A stretch of 37,076 nucleotides of DNA from an uncultured Candidatus Saccharibacteria bacterium (GCA_949480205.1 CASXXK010000009.1:1-37076); one strand, 5' to 3'; shown: positions 28,372-37,017, counted from the first letter of the stretch. Translations and numbers: made by a program. The notes: generated by a model not told the origin, from the letters alone.

Positions 28372-30030
28372 TTATTCTGTGTATGGTGTGAATTCAAAAT
28401 CAAAACCAACGTATTTTGACTGTTTGGCGTCGAGATATTTGACTATGGCTTGGTTGACACTCTTGGAAAGTTCGGTAATGCGACGGTCTCCGGTTTCGGA
28501 ATCGCCTTGAACTAGGGGTACGATGTAACGTACTTTTGCTTTGACGTTGGTACAGTAACGATCTTTTTTGGCGGTGTTGCTGTTATATACGGAAGTGGCG
28601 CGCTGGAATTGGCGGAAGGCTTCGCTGAGAGTCTTGTCGCCACAACTAAGAATCCAGTCAGCGACTTCACGTTCACTCATACTGTAGAGATCGTCCATAG
28701 TGAGGTAATCGCGGAGCATCATAGATTTGAGAATGTCGGCGAGGAATTGCATAATAGCGCGGTCGTTGTCGCTGTGATAGACGGCGGAGTAATCCAGAAT
28801 ACTTTTTGTATATTCTTTAGCTATTTCGAGGTCACGGAAGCCAATTTCTTTGATGTCGTTTTCGTTTTTGAGAATAGTAAGATTTTCAGAGAAACGTTTA
28901 ATTTGCTCAATAGTTAAGGCATCATAGGTAAAATAACCATTGGAGAAAGAATACTCTAGTCTGTCAGCGGCAAGATGAGGCATCTCGTTGTCGGCTAGAG
29001 GAAAGAGCTTGTAGTCAGAAACTTCACCCGGCATAATACCGTCACGCTTGAGTTGGCGAGTGATAACGCGTGAATTACGGATAATTTCTCCAGTACGTTC
29101 TTCGGTGGACTCTTGAGTTTCGGCATCACCGTTCATGTAGTCGATGGTATGTTTGAATGCGGGGTTAGCAATGTCATGAAGTAGGCCGGCAAGAGTCTGT
29201 TTCTTATCATGCGTGAAACGCCAGAGTAGTAGTGCTACACCGATACTATGAGTAAATACGGTGTGGTAATTGCGGTTGTTGTAAACTCCACTGAATGAAG
29301 CACCGCAGTCCATGCTAACACCACTTAGCCGTTGAAATTCGGGTGCAGCGATGTATTTGAGCAACCAAGCTGGAAATTCGGGAGAGAGAACTTGCAAATA
29401 TTCGCGCTGGGCATGGGTGAGCTTGTGTAGACAGCGTTTCTTGCAGGTGAGGATGTTGATAGTTTTTTCGTTGGTCTTGCCTAAGAGGTGAGTATGCTTA
29501 TGAACGGTAACGGGTTGCGTTGGAGTAGCCTCGGTGACTGTGACAGAGGGGGTTTCGGCCATATCAGGTTCAGCTTCTGTTTCTTCTTCAGTAGGTGTGG
29601 TGGGAACTGGGATAGTAGCTTTTTTGCCAGTGGGGCGATCGTAAATTTTAACCCACTCTTGGTCGAGCCAAAATTTAACTTCTTCATAACAAGCTTGGTC
29701 AGAAGAAGGCTCTTGTAGCAGATTGATTTCAACTTTTTTGCCACGGTTGAGGTTGCCTACTACAACATAACTGAGCTCGGAAAAGGCACTGGGGCCGATG
29801 TAACCGCCAAACCCGTTTTTGTCTTCGTTCATCAGAAAGAAGACATCGGCGCGGTCGAGATTTTGATAATAAGAGCAGTAGATATCAGTGAGGTTTTCGG
29901 CATAATCGCCTTCGTTCGAAACGGCTACTGGATAATCGATGACCTCATAACCCCGACCCTCGAAATATCCGCGCCAATAGGCAGCACGTTCTTGTAGTTT
30001 GGAACTACCCGCAATAATTAACTTCTTCAT
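28372..30030 (-). CDS. Deoxyribosyltransferase-like / HD phosphohydrolase fusion
   Basis: About 552 aa from the ATG at 30030 (an ATG at 30042 overlaps the TATAAT). Residues 1-145 resemble nucleoside 2-deoxyribosyltransferase-like folds: KKLIIAGSSKLQERAAYWRGYF, VFFLMNEDKNGFGGYIGPSAFSELSYVVV. A Glu/Thr/Pro-rich linker (150-190) follows. The second part is an HD domain of dGTPase/SAMHD1-like type, with FTHSIGVALLLWRF, LAGLLHDIANPAFKH and LAADRLEY giving the His, His-Asp and Asp metal ligands. Both halves act on nucleotides or nucleosides in known families, so a role in nucleotide salvage or nucleotide-based defence is plausible; this is inference. Cytoplasmic. Confidence 0.75.
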   Translation of the reverse strand: MKKLIIAGSSKLQERAAYWRGYFEGRGYEVIDYPVAVSNEGDYAENLTDIYCSYYQNLDRADVFFLMNEDKNGFGGYIGPSAFSELSYVVVGNLNRGKKVEINLLQEPSSDQACYEEVKFWLDQEWVKIYDRPTGKKATIPVPTTPTEEETEAEPDMAETPSVTVTEATPTQPVTVHKHTHLLGKTNEKTINILTCKKRCLHKLTHAQREYLQVLSPEFPAWLLKYIAAPEFQRLSGVSMDCGASFSGVYNNRNYHTVFTHSIGVALLLWRFTHDKKQTLAGLLHDIANPAFKHTIDYMNGDAETQESTEERTGEIIRNSRVITRQLKRDGIMPGEVSDYKLFPLADNEMPHLAADRLEYSFSNGYFTYDALTIEQIKRFSENLTILKNENDIKEIGFRDLEIAKEYTKSILDYSAVYHSDNDRAIMQFLADILKSMMLRDYLTMDDLYSMSEREVADWILSCGDKTLSEAFRQFQRATSVYNSNTAKKDRYCTNVKAKVRYIVPLVQGDSETGDRRITELSKSVNQAIVKYLDAKQSKYVGFDFEFTPYTE

Positions 30031-30040
30031 CTTATGCGAC

Positions 30041-30046
30041 ATTATA
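30041..30046 (-). promoter_or_regulatory. -10 element of the HD-fusion gene
   Basis: TATAAT on the minus strand, 10 nt before the ATG at 30030; divergent from the promoter at 30088-30096. Confidence 0.5.
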
Positions 30047-30087
30047 TAACAGATAAGGGAATTTGACTAGACCCCTTATTGTGGTTG

Positions 30088-30096
30088 TGATATAAT
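30088..30096 (+). promoter_or_regulatory. Extended -10, leaderless promoter of the GT2 operon
   Basis: TGA-TATAAT followed by 7 nt and ATG 30104. Confidence 0.65.
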
Positions 30097-30103
30097 TGGA
30101 GCA

Positions 30104-30535
30104 ATGGTACGTGATAAAGATGATGAAGAACAGTCGGTAAAGCCGAAAAAGTTGAATTTTGCCGCAACTTGGAAAGAAGTGATGCGCAAGCAACGCGGTT
30201 TAATGGTGGCGATGATTGCATTGTTGATCGTGAGTGTGGTTTTGTTAATTTTTGCTCTGGTAACTTTGCATCCCCAGGGGACAGTAGTGATTGTGGGGTA
30301 TGGCGATGTTTACGGTGAGATTGCGGGGCTTTCGGGTGGATATCGGCGCGACAGTTGGTTGAATATGTTAGCCTTTCCGCTGCTCGCGATTCTGTTTGGT
30401 TTAGTGCACAATTTGTTAGCGCTTCGAATTTATCGTAAATATGGCAAAACTCCGGCTTTGATGTTGATTTTTGTAACAATTTTGCTGGTGCTGGGAACAT
30501 TTGTGGTGATGTTGCGCTTGCTTGGAGAATGGTAA
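30104..30535 (+). CDS. Three-helix membrane protein, 143 aa
   Basis: A charged cytoplasmic N-terminus (MVRDKDDEEQSVKPKK) precedes three membrane segments at about residues 33-55, 86-106 and 115-138. Between the first two lies a short outside loop, GTVVIVGYGDVYGEIAGLSG. No family is recognised. It is the first gene of a two-gene operon: the glycosyltransferase ATG follows its stop without a gap, so a joint function in export or attachment of a polysaccharide is likely (inference). Confidence 0.75.
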   Translation: MVRDKDDEEQSVKPKKLNFAATWKEVMRKQRGLMVAMIALLIVSVVLLIFALVTLHPQGTVVIVGYGDVYGEIAGLSGGYRRDSWLNMLAFPLLAILFGLVHNLLALRIYRKYGKTPALMLIFVTILLVLGTFVVMLRLLGEW

Positions 30536-32161
30536 ATGGCCAAATCTAATTTAGACCTTCCAGAAGGGAAGCGCACACGGTTGTATCGGTTTTTTGAGAT
30601 TCTGCCTGGAGCGTTGAGCTATGGATTGGTAATTCTACTGTTCGTATTGTCTTGGATTAATCCGGTGCTTGGGGCAATTTATCTTTTGGTGGTGGTTGCG
30701 ACTACTTTTGTGAAGGCAATCGCAACGGCATTTCGGACGATTCAGGGTTACAAGGCCGTGCAGCGGGCGATGCGGGTGGACTGGCAACACCGATTGGCGG
30801 ATTTGGAAGACCCGCACGCTGCGTTTGAGCGTTTGCATGGGAAACATGAAGAGGGATATGGTTTTGCAGAGCATGTACAGAATTTGTGTTTGCTTTCGGT
30901 AGTAGAAGGAAAAAGTGAGCCAAAGCCGAGTGAAATTTATCACGCTACGATTATGGTAGCTTACGATGAGGGGTTAGAGACATTAGTACCTTCGATTGAG
31001 GCGGTTAGAAATACAACTTTTCCTAACGAGCGGATTATTTTTGTATTAGGCTACGAAGAGCGGGGTGGTGAAGCCATGGAGCAGACCGCGCAAGCTTTGG
31101 CAGAAAAGTTTCGCGGAGTGTTTAAGGACTTTTTGCTGGTAAAGCACCCAGATGGTATAAAAGGCGAGATTGTGGGTAAGGGGCCAAATTTGACCTATGC
31201 GGGAGAAAAGTTGACAAAATATGTACAGAAAAACCGGATTCCACTTGAAAATGTGATTGTGACGTCGTTGGATAGCGATAACCGTGTGCACGAGAAGTAT
31301 TTGGATTATGTGGCTTATGAATTTTTGGTGCGGCCAGATCGGCAGCATTATAGTTATCAGCCAGTATCGTTGTTTACGAATAATATTTGGGAGGCGTCGG
31401 CGCCGATGCGGGTGATTGCGATGTCAAATTCGTTTTTTAATGTAGTTTCAACGATGCGCCCGCACTTATTGAAGAATTTTGCTTCACATTCGCAGCCGTT
31501 GGCGGCGCTTGTCGGCATGGATTTTTGGAGTAAGCGGACGATTGTAGAGGACGGCCATCAGTATTGGCGGTCGTTGTTTTACTTTGAAGGTAAATATGCC
31601 GTGGTGCCGATTCGAGTGCCGATTTACCAGGACGCCGTGATGTCGGATACGTTTAAGTCGACTCTAAAAGCACAATTTGTACAACTTAGACGGTGGGATT
31701 ACGGTGCAAGTGATGTACCATATGTGGGGGTTAGGCTGTTTAGTAAAAATCGTCAAATGCCATTTTTGCCATTGTTTATAAAATTCTGGCGGTTGTTGGA
31801 TGGACACGTGACGCTGGCGATTATGGCGCCGATTGTGGCATTTGGTGGTTGGGTACCGATGTTGATGAATTTGCGTTCGCGTGGGGCAGTGGCATTTAAT
31901 TTGCCGAATGTGGTAGGAATTATTCAGACGGTGGCGGCGATTGGGATTCTGGTGACGATTTTTATGTCTTTGAAGATGTTACCAAAGCGTCCCGAGAAAT
32001 ATAATAGTAAACGTACGATTATGATGGTAGTGCAGTGGATTTTGTCGCCAGTTATTGCAATTGTCTATCAGAGTGCGGCAGCGTTTTATGCTCAAACGCG
32101 TTTGATGTTGGGAAAATACATGGAAAAATTTGACGTTACGAAGAAAGTCGTCAAGGGCTGA
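30536..32161 (+). CDS. Membrane GT2-family glycosyltransferase (cellulose-synthase-like)
   Basis: 541 aa. Two N-terminal membrane helices (about 25-70), a GT-A catalytic domain (about 135-400), and three further membrane helices (about 425-515). The domain begins IYHATIMVAYDEGLETLVPSI, has the metal-binding TSLDSDNRVHEKYLDYV (DxD type), GMDFWSKRTIVEDGHQYWRS with the acceptor-site acidic residues, and FVQLRRWDYGASDVPY, corresponding to the Q/RxxRW motif of processive beta-glycan synthases. Its product could be an exopolysaccharide or a lipid-linked sugar. A promoter for the secreted protein genes follows directly. Confidence 0.85.
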   Translation: MAKSNLDLPEGKRTRLYRFFEILPGALSYGLVILLFVLSWINPVLGAIYLLVVVATTFVKAIATAFRTIQGYKAVQRAMRVDWQHRLADLEDPHAAFERLHGKHEEGYGFAEHVQNLCLLSVVEGKSEPKPSEIYHATIMVAYDEGLETLVPSIEAVRNTTFPNERIIFVLGYEERGGEAMEQTAQALAEKFRGVFKDFLLVKHPDGIKGEIVGKGPNLTYAGEKLTKYVQKNRIPLENVIVTSLDSDNRVHEKYLDYVAYEFLVRPDRQHYSYQPVSLFTNNIWEASAPMRVIAMSNSFFNVVSTMRPHLLKNFASHSQPLAALVGMDFWSKRTIVEDGHQYWRSLFYFEGKYAVVPIRVPIYQDAVMSDTFKSTLKAQFVQLRRWDYGASDVPYVGVRLFSKNRQMPFLPLFIKFWRLLDGHVTLAIMAPIVAFGGWVPMLMNLRSRGAVAFNLPNVVGIIQTVAAIGILVTIFMSLKMLPKRPEKYNSKRTIMMVVQWILSPVIAIVYQSAAAFYAQTRLMLGKYMEKFDVTKKVVKG

Positions 32162-32174
32162 CAGGGGTAGAGCC

Positions 32175-32202
32175 TTGACTTTTTGGGAATAAGCGTTATA
32201 CT
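32175..32202 (+). promoter_or_regulatory. Promoter of the 955-aa secreted protein
   Basis: TTGACT (32175-32180), 16-nt spacer, TATACT (32197-32202). The following CTAGGG-CTACGAGGTAT resembles the region after the second paralogue's TATACT (CTAGAGAGACGAGGTAT), so the two genes probably share control. Confidence 0.75.
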
Positions 32203-32209
32203 AGGGCTA

Positions 32210-32360
32210 CGAGGTATAAGAAAAGATACTCCTCTGTTTTTTTGGTAGTTAAACAAAAGACAGGGCAACATCCTCTCGTTTGAGGGGTCAATTATTTATT
32301 CGCTGATGTTTGAGAGAAAAGCGAATAGACGAAAATTAATAATTTAGGAGGTGTATGCAT
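32210..32360 (+). promoter_or_regulatory. Long structured 5' leader
   Basis: About 150 nt untranslated before a strong AGGAGG ribosome binding site. Hairpins visible: CCTC-TCGTTT-GAGG at about 32272-32286 and TATTCGCT ... AGCGAATA at about 32297-32328. Long leaders are unusual in this window. Not recognised as a known riboswitch. Confidence 0.4.
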
Positions 32361-35222
32361 ATGAAACAACGTATGCGGGCTAGTTTAGCCATGTTTTTGG
32401 CGCTGGTCATGATGCTGACATTGATCCCCTCGACGGGAGTGATGGCAGCGGAACCAAACGGTAGCGGCATAGAAGTTGCTAACACAGAAGTAAGCAGCAC
32501 CAATGCGAAGGTACCTTCGCTGAGAAGTCTTTTCTCAGCGACATACTATTCGGAGCATAACCCGGATGTGAAGGCAGCATATGGCGATAATGAAAACTTG
32601 CTATACCGTCATTATCTTTATTATGGTCTGAAGGAAGGGCGCGACATCAGTCCGATTTTGGATGTGCGAGCCTATCGAGCCGGAAACCCGGATTTGGATG
32701 CTGCTTTTGGCGACGATTGGAAGGCTTACGTGGTGCATTTTTTGCAGTACGGAATCTTTGAAAATGCGGCTGGACAGCGGTCGTCCAAAGGGATTAAGTT
32801 TAATCCGGTAAAATTCCTGAATGAACATCCGGAAGCGTGGCGGACTACTGGTGGTGATTTGATTAAGGTAGTGGAATACTACATTGATCAGGGCATGCCG
32901 GTAGGAAGTTGGGTAAACACTCCGGAAGATGAACAGCGTACAGTGCAGTCTGACAATAGTTCGTCTACAAGCAATAGCTCAACGTCGGGCACTACGCCGG
33001 ATAATGGTGGAGGATCCACTAAACCGACAGTGCCGACTGAACCGGGCGTATCGGATAACGATCCGGTGAAACCCGTTGACCCTGTTGAGCCAATTGAGCC
33101 GGTAGAACCCGTGGACCCGGTAGTACCGGAGCATGAGCATACTCGGGGTTCGTTTGATGCAGATGGAAACTGCAAGGTTGAAGGTTGTGATTATACTTTG
33201 GCAGATTTGCAGAAAGCCTGCAAATTGCCGCATAGTGCAATTGCAATTGGACAGACTTGTCCGGGATGTGGAGCTCCGGGAACGAAAGAACCGGAAGAAG
33301 AGCACACAAGAGATTCTGTGCATGATAAGAATACGTTCGATGAGAACGGAGACTGCATGCTGGGGTGTGATCTGACGCTGGCAGAGTTTCAGGAGAGTTG
33401 TCCGGATAAGGACAATCATAGTAATATTCCGTCCACAGAAAAATGTGAAGTTTGTGGAGCTTCAGGAACGAAGGTGGAAACTCCGGTAGATCCGCCGAAA
33501 CATGAGCACAGTTGGGCTGCAGTTTGGACTAATGACGCTGATGCGCATTGGCATGAGTGTGAAGCGGCTGACTGTGATGTGGTGGCGAATGCCGACAAGG
33601 ATGGCTATGCTGTGCATACGTTTGGCGAATGGGATGTGACTAAAGAGCCTACAACGGAAGACGTTGGCTCTAAAATTAGAACTTGCACGGTATGTAGCTA
33701 CGAAGAAACGGAAGAAATTCCGAAATTGGAAGTAACTGATCCTGAACCTCCGCAGCACACAGCTGATTCGGAGCACACCAAAGAATCGTTTGATGATAAC
33801 GGTAGTTGCAAGGAAGGTTGCAATCTGACTTTGGAAGCGTTCCAGAATGCTTGCCAGAGCGAAGAGCATGAGACCTTGAAGGCTACGGGCGGAGAATGCT
33901 CGGTTTGCGGCAAGGTGATAGAGCAGGAGGAAAAACCTTTTGTTTGTCCGAAAGCAGATAGCCATGATGCACTGCACGATGGTGTAGCTTGCGACGGTGA
34001 AGGCTGCGATTACGTGGGCGAAGCTGAGCATAATTTTGAGGACGGGGCGTGTATTGGTTGCGATGCGACTTGTACGCCGGAAACTTGTCCGGAAAAAGAA
34101 AATCACGCCAACATTTTGACTACGGCAAAGTGTGATGTGTGCGGTGGCGCAGGAACCAAGGTGGAAGAACCGATACCGCCGGCGCATACTAAAGAGTCTG
34201 ACCATGTTTTGGCGGATTTTGAGGATGGAGTTTGTAAAGAGAATTGTGGCTTAACGCTGGCGGAGTTTCAGCAGAATTGCACGGAGCACAATGACCTACA
34301 TCAGGGCCAAATTTGCACAAACTGTGGAACCGAGGGGACAGTGGAGCATAAGTTTGAGAATGGGAGTTGTGCTTGTGGCGCGACTTGTACCGAAGAAACT
34401 TGTCCAAACAAAGATAACCACGCTGCAGTAGCTTGTAGTGAGGGTTGTGGGATTTGTCCTTATATTGCACCGGCGCACAGCTACAATTCTGGTAATCCTG
34501 AATGCATAAGATGTGGCAAGGAATGCACGCATAACTTTGGCGATGATGGAAATGGCAGTGAATGCGCATGGTGCCATATGCACAATAACGCTTACTGCAA
34601 TAGTGATTTTCATGATCATTGTAATGCGGATCCCAATGCTCATTGCCCGAATGATTGGTGCGAGCGGCCGGCAGCGGATCATAGTTGGAATGTGGAAACT
34701 GGTAGTTGCCGCGATTGTGGTGCTGCTTGCCCGAATACAGATAATCACGTTGAAGGAGAGGCTTGTGGAACTTGTGGTCACACGAAGCCACAATCGGAGC
34801 CGTCATGCACGGACGAGAGTCATGCGCAGTTAGCTTGTGGTGCTCAGTGCGATAAATGTGATTTTGTAGGTGAGCACAATTATGGAGATGACGGCGAATG
34901 TACAAAATGTCATCTGGTGAAGCCAACAGAAGGGGAATCTGGCGGACAGGATGACAGTGACGATCCTACGAATAATGGCAACAGTGGCACGGGCGGTGGT
35001 AGTAATACTGATAATGCAGACGGGATTCCGGCAACTCAGAGTCTGCCGGATGCTTTGCCGGTAGAACCGGTGAGTGGTGTTCCCGATACTATCCCGGATC
35101 CCGATTCTGAGCCCAAAGGGAATCATGATGAGTTTGATGACGATCCGGAGGAGGAAGATGAAGAACCGGAATTGGAAAATGCCGATTCAGCTGCGGATGA
35201 AGCTGACAATGTCGGCGAATAA
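32361..35222 (+). CDS. Secreted Cys-rich repeat protein, 953 aa
   Basis: ATG 32361 lies 9 nt after AGGAGG (ATG 32355 is too close). The signal peptide (RMRASLAMFLALVMMLTLIP, then a cleavable GVMAAEP) is followed by an alpha-helical domain (about 50-185) with the pattern SATYYSEHNPDVKAAYGD ... YRHYLYYGLKEGRDISP, seen in many clostridial secreted proteins. A PVEPVEP-type Pro/Glu spacer precedes about 600 residues of Cys/His-rich repeats of the form H-x-FD-x-G-x-C ... C-x-LTLAxFQ-x-x-C ... C-x-x-CG, plus one HSWAAVW ... HWHECE ... RTCTVCSYEETEEIP module. The repeats look like zinc- or disulfide-stabilised units. The C-terminus is acidic (DDDPEEEDEEPELE) with no LPXTG or membrane anchor. Probably a surface or host-contact protein. 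Confidence 0.85.
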   Translation: MKQRMRASLAMFLALVMMLTLIPSTGVMAAEPNGSGIEVANTEVSSTNAKVPSLRSLFSATYYSEHNPDVKAAYGDNENLLYRHYLYYGLKEGRDISPILDVRAYRAGNPDLDAAFGDDWKAYVVHFLQYGIFENAAGQRSSKGIKFNPVKFLNEHPEAWRTTGGDLIKVVEYYIDQGMPVGSWVNTPEDEQRTVQSDNSSSTSNSSTSGTTPDNGGGSTKPTVPTEPGVSDNDPVKPVDPVEPIEPVEPVDPVVPEHEHTRGSFDADGNCKVEGCDYTLADLQKACKLPHSAIAIGQTCPGCGAPGTKEPEEEHTRDSVHDKNTFDENGDCMLGCDLTLAEFQESCPDKDNHSNIPSTEKCEVCGASGTKVETPVDPPKHEHSWAAVWTNDADAHWHECEAADCDVVANADKDGYAVHTFGEWDVTKEPTTEDVGSKIRTCTVCSYEETEEIPKLEVTDPEPPQHTADSEHTKESFDDNGSCKEGCNLTLEAFQNACQSEEHETLKATGGECSVCGKVIEQEEKPFVCPKADSHDALHDGVACDGEGCDYVGEAEHNFEDGACIGCDATCTPETCPEKENHANILTTAKCDVCGGAGTKVEEPIPPAHTKESDHVLADFEDGVCKENCGLTLAEFQQNCTEHNDLHQGQICTNCGTEGTVEHKFENGSCACGATCTEETCPNKDNHAAVACSEGCGICPYIAPAHSYNSGNPECIRCGKECTHNFGDDGNGSECAWCHMHNNAYCNSDFHDHCNADPNAHCPNDWCERPAADHSWNVETGSCRDCGAACPNTDNHVEGEACGTCGHTKPQSEPSCTDESHAQLACGAQCDKCDFVGEHNYGDDGECTKCHLVKPTEGESGGQDDSDDPTNNGNSGTGGGSNTDNADGIPATQSLPDALPVEPVSGVPDTIPDPDSEPKGNHDEFDDDPEEEDEEPELENADSAADEADNVGE

Positions 35223-35271
35223 CCCAATAACAGTTTAATACTGATCATATAGATATATACCTCGTAAATTT

Positions 35272-35299
35272 AAACGACCGGCAATTGTCGGTCGTTTTT
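35272..35299 (+). terminator. Terminator between the two secreted protein genes
   Basis: ACGACCG ... CGGTCGT hairpin followed by TTTTT. Confidence 0.85.
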
Positions 35300-35306
35300 A
35301 ATGGTA

Positions 35307-35335
35307 TTGCTTTTCTTTGCAACAATGAGTATACT
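35307..35335 (+). promoter_or_regulatory. Promoter of the 420-aa secreted protein
   Basis: TTGCTT (35307-35312), 17-nt spacer, TATACT (35330-35335), followed by a sequence resembling the start of the other paralogue's leader. Confidence 0.7.
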
Positions 35336-35389
35336 AGAGAGACGAGGTATGGGGGAACTGAGAGGACATTAGGAGGTAGATAATTAAGC

Positions 35390-36652
35390 ATGAAAACTAA
35401 ATATGGGAAGCCCTGGTGGGCGAATTGTTTAGCGGTGACTTTGGTTTTGGCACTGATGTTGGTTTTGATGCCGACGGTTACTGCGCAGGCAGCACCGGCC
35501 GATACGGCGGTGACGGAAAGTACAGAAGGTACAGATGTGGAAGATACGGCGGTTAAGACTGCGACCAAGCTTGACAAGGAAACGGTTTTGGCATTGAAAA
35601 GTATCTTCTCGCTTGACTATTATGCCAAGTGTAACCCGGATGTGTTGCAGGTCTTCGGCTATAACGAGGCAGCAATATTCCAACACTTTTTGGACTACGG
35701 CTTAGAGGAGGGGCGTGTAGTTAGTCCGATTGTAAATTTGCAGGCGTATCGTGATGCCAGCCCGGACTTGGTGGAAGTCTACGGCGATGACTGGAAGGGT
35801 TTGGCTGGGCATTTCGTAACATACGGAATTTATGAAACCGCCAATGGCGACCGTCCGTCGAACGGAGTTTTGTTTAATCCGGTAACGTATTTGCAGGAGC
35901 ATCCGGAAGCGGAGCTGGCGACCGGGGGCGATGTGCTGAAGGCGGCAGAACTGTTCATTGACGAAGGCATGCCGGCTGGAGAATGGGCAGATGAGACTAT
36001 AGTGGCCGTAATGCAGGCAGAGAGCTACGAAGAAGTACAGAATATCCTGACTGAAGCTGAAGTCTCCAGAGATGTTGAAGGTAATTGGAAGCCCGAAGCA
36101 ACTGAAAGTAACGGGAACAATTCTTCAACTATGACTACGCCTTCAGAGCCGACTATTACGCCGCCGCAATTAATTGATCCGCCCGTATTGCCGGAAACAC
36201 CTGATACGCCGGATGGGCCTGACGAACCGGAAGTTCCGGAAGTTCCCGAACCGCCCGTGATACCGGATCCGCCGGAGCCGGTTTGTGGGGAAGACCACGC
36301 AGCGTTGCGTTGTGGTGAGGCTTGCGGTTCTTGCGACTATGTCGCTCCGGATCATGAATATGAGAGCGGCTATTGTGTCAAATGTGGTATATCGAGGGTG
36401 CAGGCGACCTGTCAGCATAATTTCGTGAATGGCACGTGCGTGAAGGGTGGAAATACGCAGGGTTGCGGTTTCCATGATCCCAACTATGTCAATCATGAGC
36501 ATGAATACGGTGATGACGGATATTGTAAGCTGTGCAAGGAGCGAAACCCGGAATTGCCGCCCGAAGAAGTTGAAGGCGAACCGGAGGTAGTACCTCCGAC
36601 ACCGCAGGAGCCGATTCCTACGGTGTCGGGAGGAGATGCTATTGCTGCGTGA
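35390..36652 (+). CDS. Secreted Cys-rich protein, paralogue, 420 aa
   Basis: Signal peptide (ANCLAVTLVLALMLVLMPTV, then TAQAAPAD) and the same N-terminal domain as the upstream gene: SIFSLDYYAKCNPDVLQVFG, HFLDYGLEEGRVVSPI, GIYETANGDRPSNGVLFNPV, then FIDEGMPAGEW. A Pro-rich spacer (PPVLPETPDTPDGPDEPE) leads to a shorter Cys/His part (CGEDHAALRCGEACGSCDYV, CVKCG, CKLCKERN), giving a roughly half-size version. The end is PTVSGGDAIAA without an anchor. AGGAGG lies 13 nt before the ATG, longer than usual. The pair probably arose by tandem duplication, each copy with its own promoter and terminator. Confidence 0.85.
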   Translation: MKTKYGKPWWANCLAVTLVLALMLVLMPTVTAQAAPADTAVTESTEGTDVEDTAVKTATKLDKETVLALKSIFSLDYYAKCNPDVLQVFGYNEAAIFQHFLDYGLEEGRVVSPIVNLQAYRDASPDLVEVYGDDWKGLAGHFVTYGIYETANGDRPSNGVLFNPVTYLQEHPEAELATGGDVLKAAELFIDEGMPAGEWADETIVAVMQAESYEEVQNILTEAEVSRDVEGNWKPEATESNGNNSSTMTTPSEPTITPPQLIDPPVLPETPDTPDGPDEPEVPEVPEPPVIPDPPEPVCGEDHAALRCGEACGSCDYVAPDHEYESGYCVKCGISRVQATCQHNFVNGTCVKGGNTQGCGFHDPNYVNHEHEYGDDGYCKLCKERNPELPPEEVEGEPEVVPPTPQEPIPTVSGGDAIAA

Positions 36653-36718
36653 TGTAATGTTGTGGTGATAGTTTTGTAACCCGTAGTTTGTTTTTTGTAA
36701 AACCATACCTCTAAAACT

Positions 36719-36746
36719 AGCAGTTGGTGAAAGCCAGCTGCTTTTT
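36719..36746 (+). terminator. Terminator after the 420-aa protein gene
   Basis: AGCAGTTGG pairs with CCAGCTGCT (9 bp, one G-U) around TGAAAG, then TTTTT. Confidence 0.85.
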
Positions 36747-36798
36747 AAATGGGATTATGCTGCAAAAATCTTGGTTTTATGTTAGAATAAGTGAAGGT

Positions 36799-36888
36799 GG
36801 AAGTGTGTCCGAGTGGTTTAAGGAGCACGCTTGGAAAGCGTGTGTGCGGGCAACCGTACCGGAGGTTCGAATCCTCTCGCTTCCGCCA
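36799..36888 (+). tRNA. tRNA-Ser (GGA)
   Basis: Acceptor GGAAGTG/CGCTTCC, anticodon stem ACGCT-type around TTGGAAA (anticodon GGA), the long variable arm of class II tRNAs (TGTGCGGGCAACCGTAC), T arm GGAGG TTCGAAT CCTCT, discriminator G and encoded CCA. Confidence 0.94.
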
Positions 36889-36950
36889 AAATGCAGACAA
36901 GGGAGCTTGCTCGCTTGGCGGCATTTTGAAGGTAGCACAGAGGAAGAATT

Positions 36951-36967
36951 TCCTCTCGCTTCCGCCA
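36951..36967 (+). repeat. 17-bp duplicate of the tRNA-Ser 3' end (att-like)
   Basis: TCCTCTCGCTTCCGCCA repeats exactly the last 17 bases of tRNA-Ser (36872-36888), 79 bp apart start to start, in direct orientation. The sequence between holds no gene. Confidence 0.75.
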
Positions 36968-36969
36968 GG

Positions 36970-37010
36970 AAGTAAAATCATCATGCTGTAGGTATGGTGA
37001 TTTTACTTTT
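36970..37010. terminator. Hairpin terminator beyond tRNA-Ser
   Basis: AAGTAAAATCA pairs with TGATTTTACTT (11 bp) across a 17-nt loop, then TTTC. It lies 8 nt before the last cassette's tail. Confidence 0.65.
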
Positions 37011-37017
37011 CTCTACA

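Noticed and set aside
32240-32290. c-di-GMP riboswitch in the leader of the 955-aa protein gene
   Set aside because: ACAGGGCAA resembles part of the GEMM motif, but the following conserved GCAAAGCC-type region and second stem are absent.
33462-34926. Long minus-strand frames opposite the secreted protein genes
   Set aside because: They are antisense shadows of a repetitive Cys/His-rich gene, with no start signals and no family resemblance.
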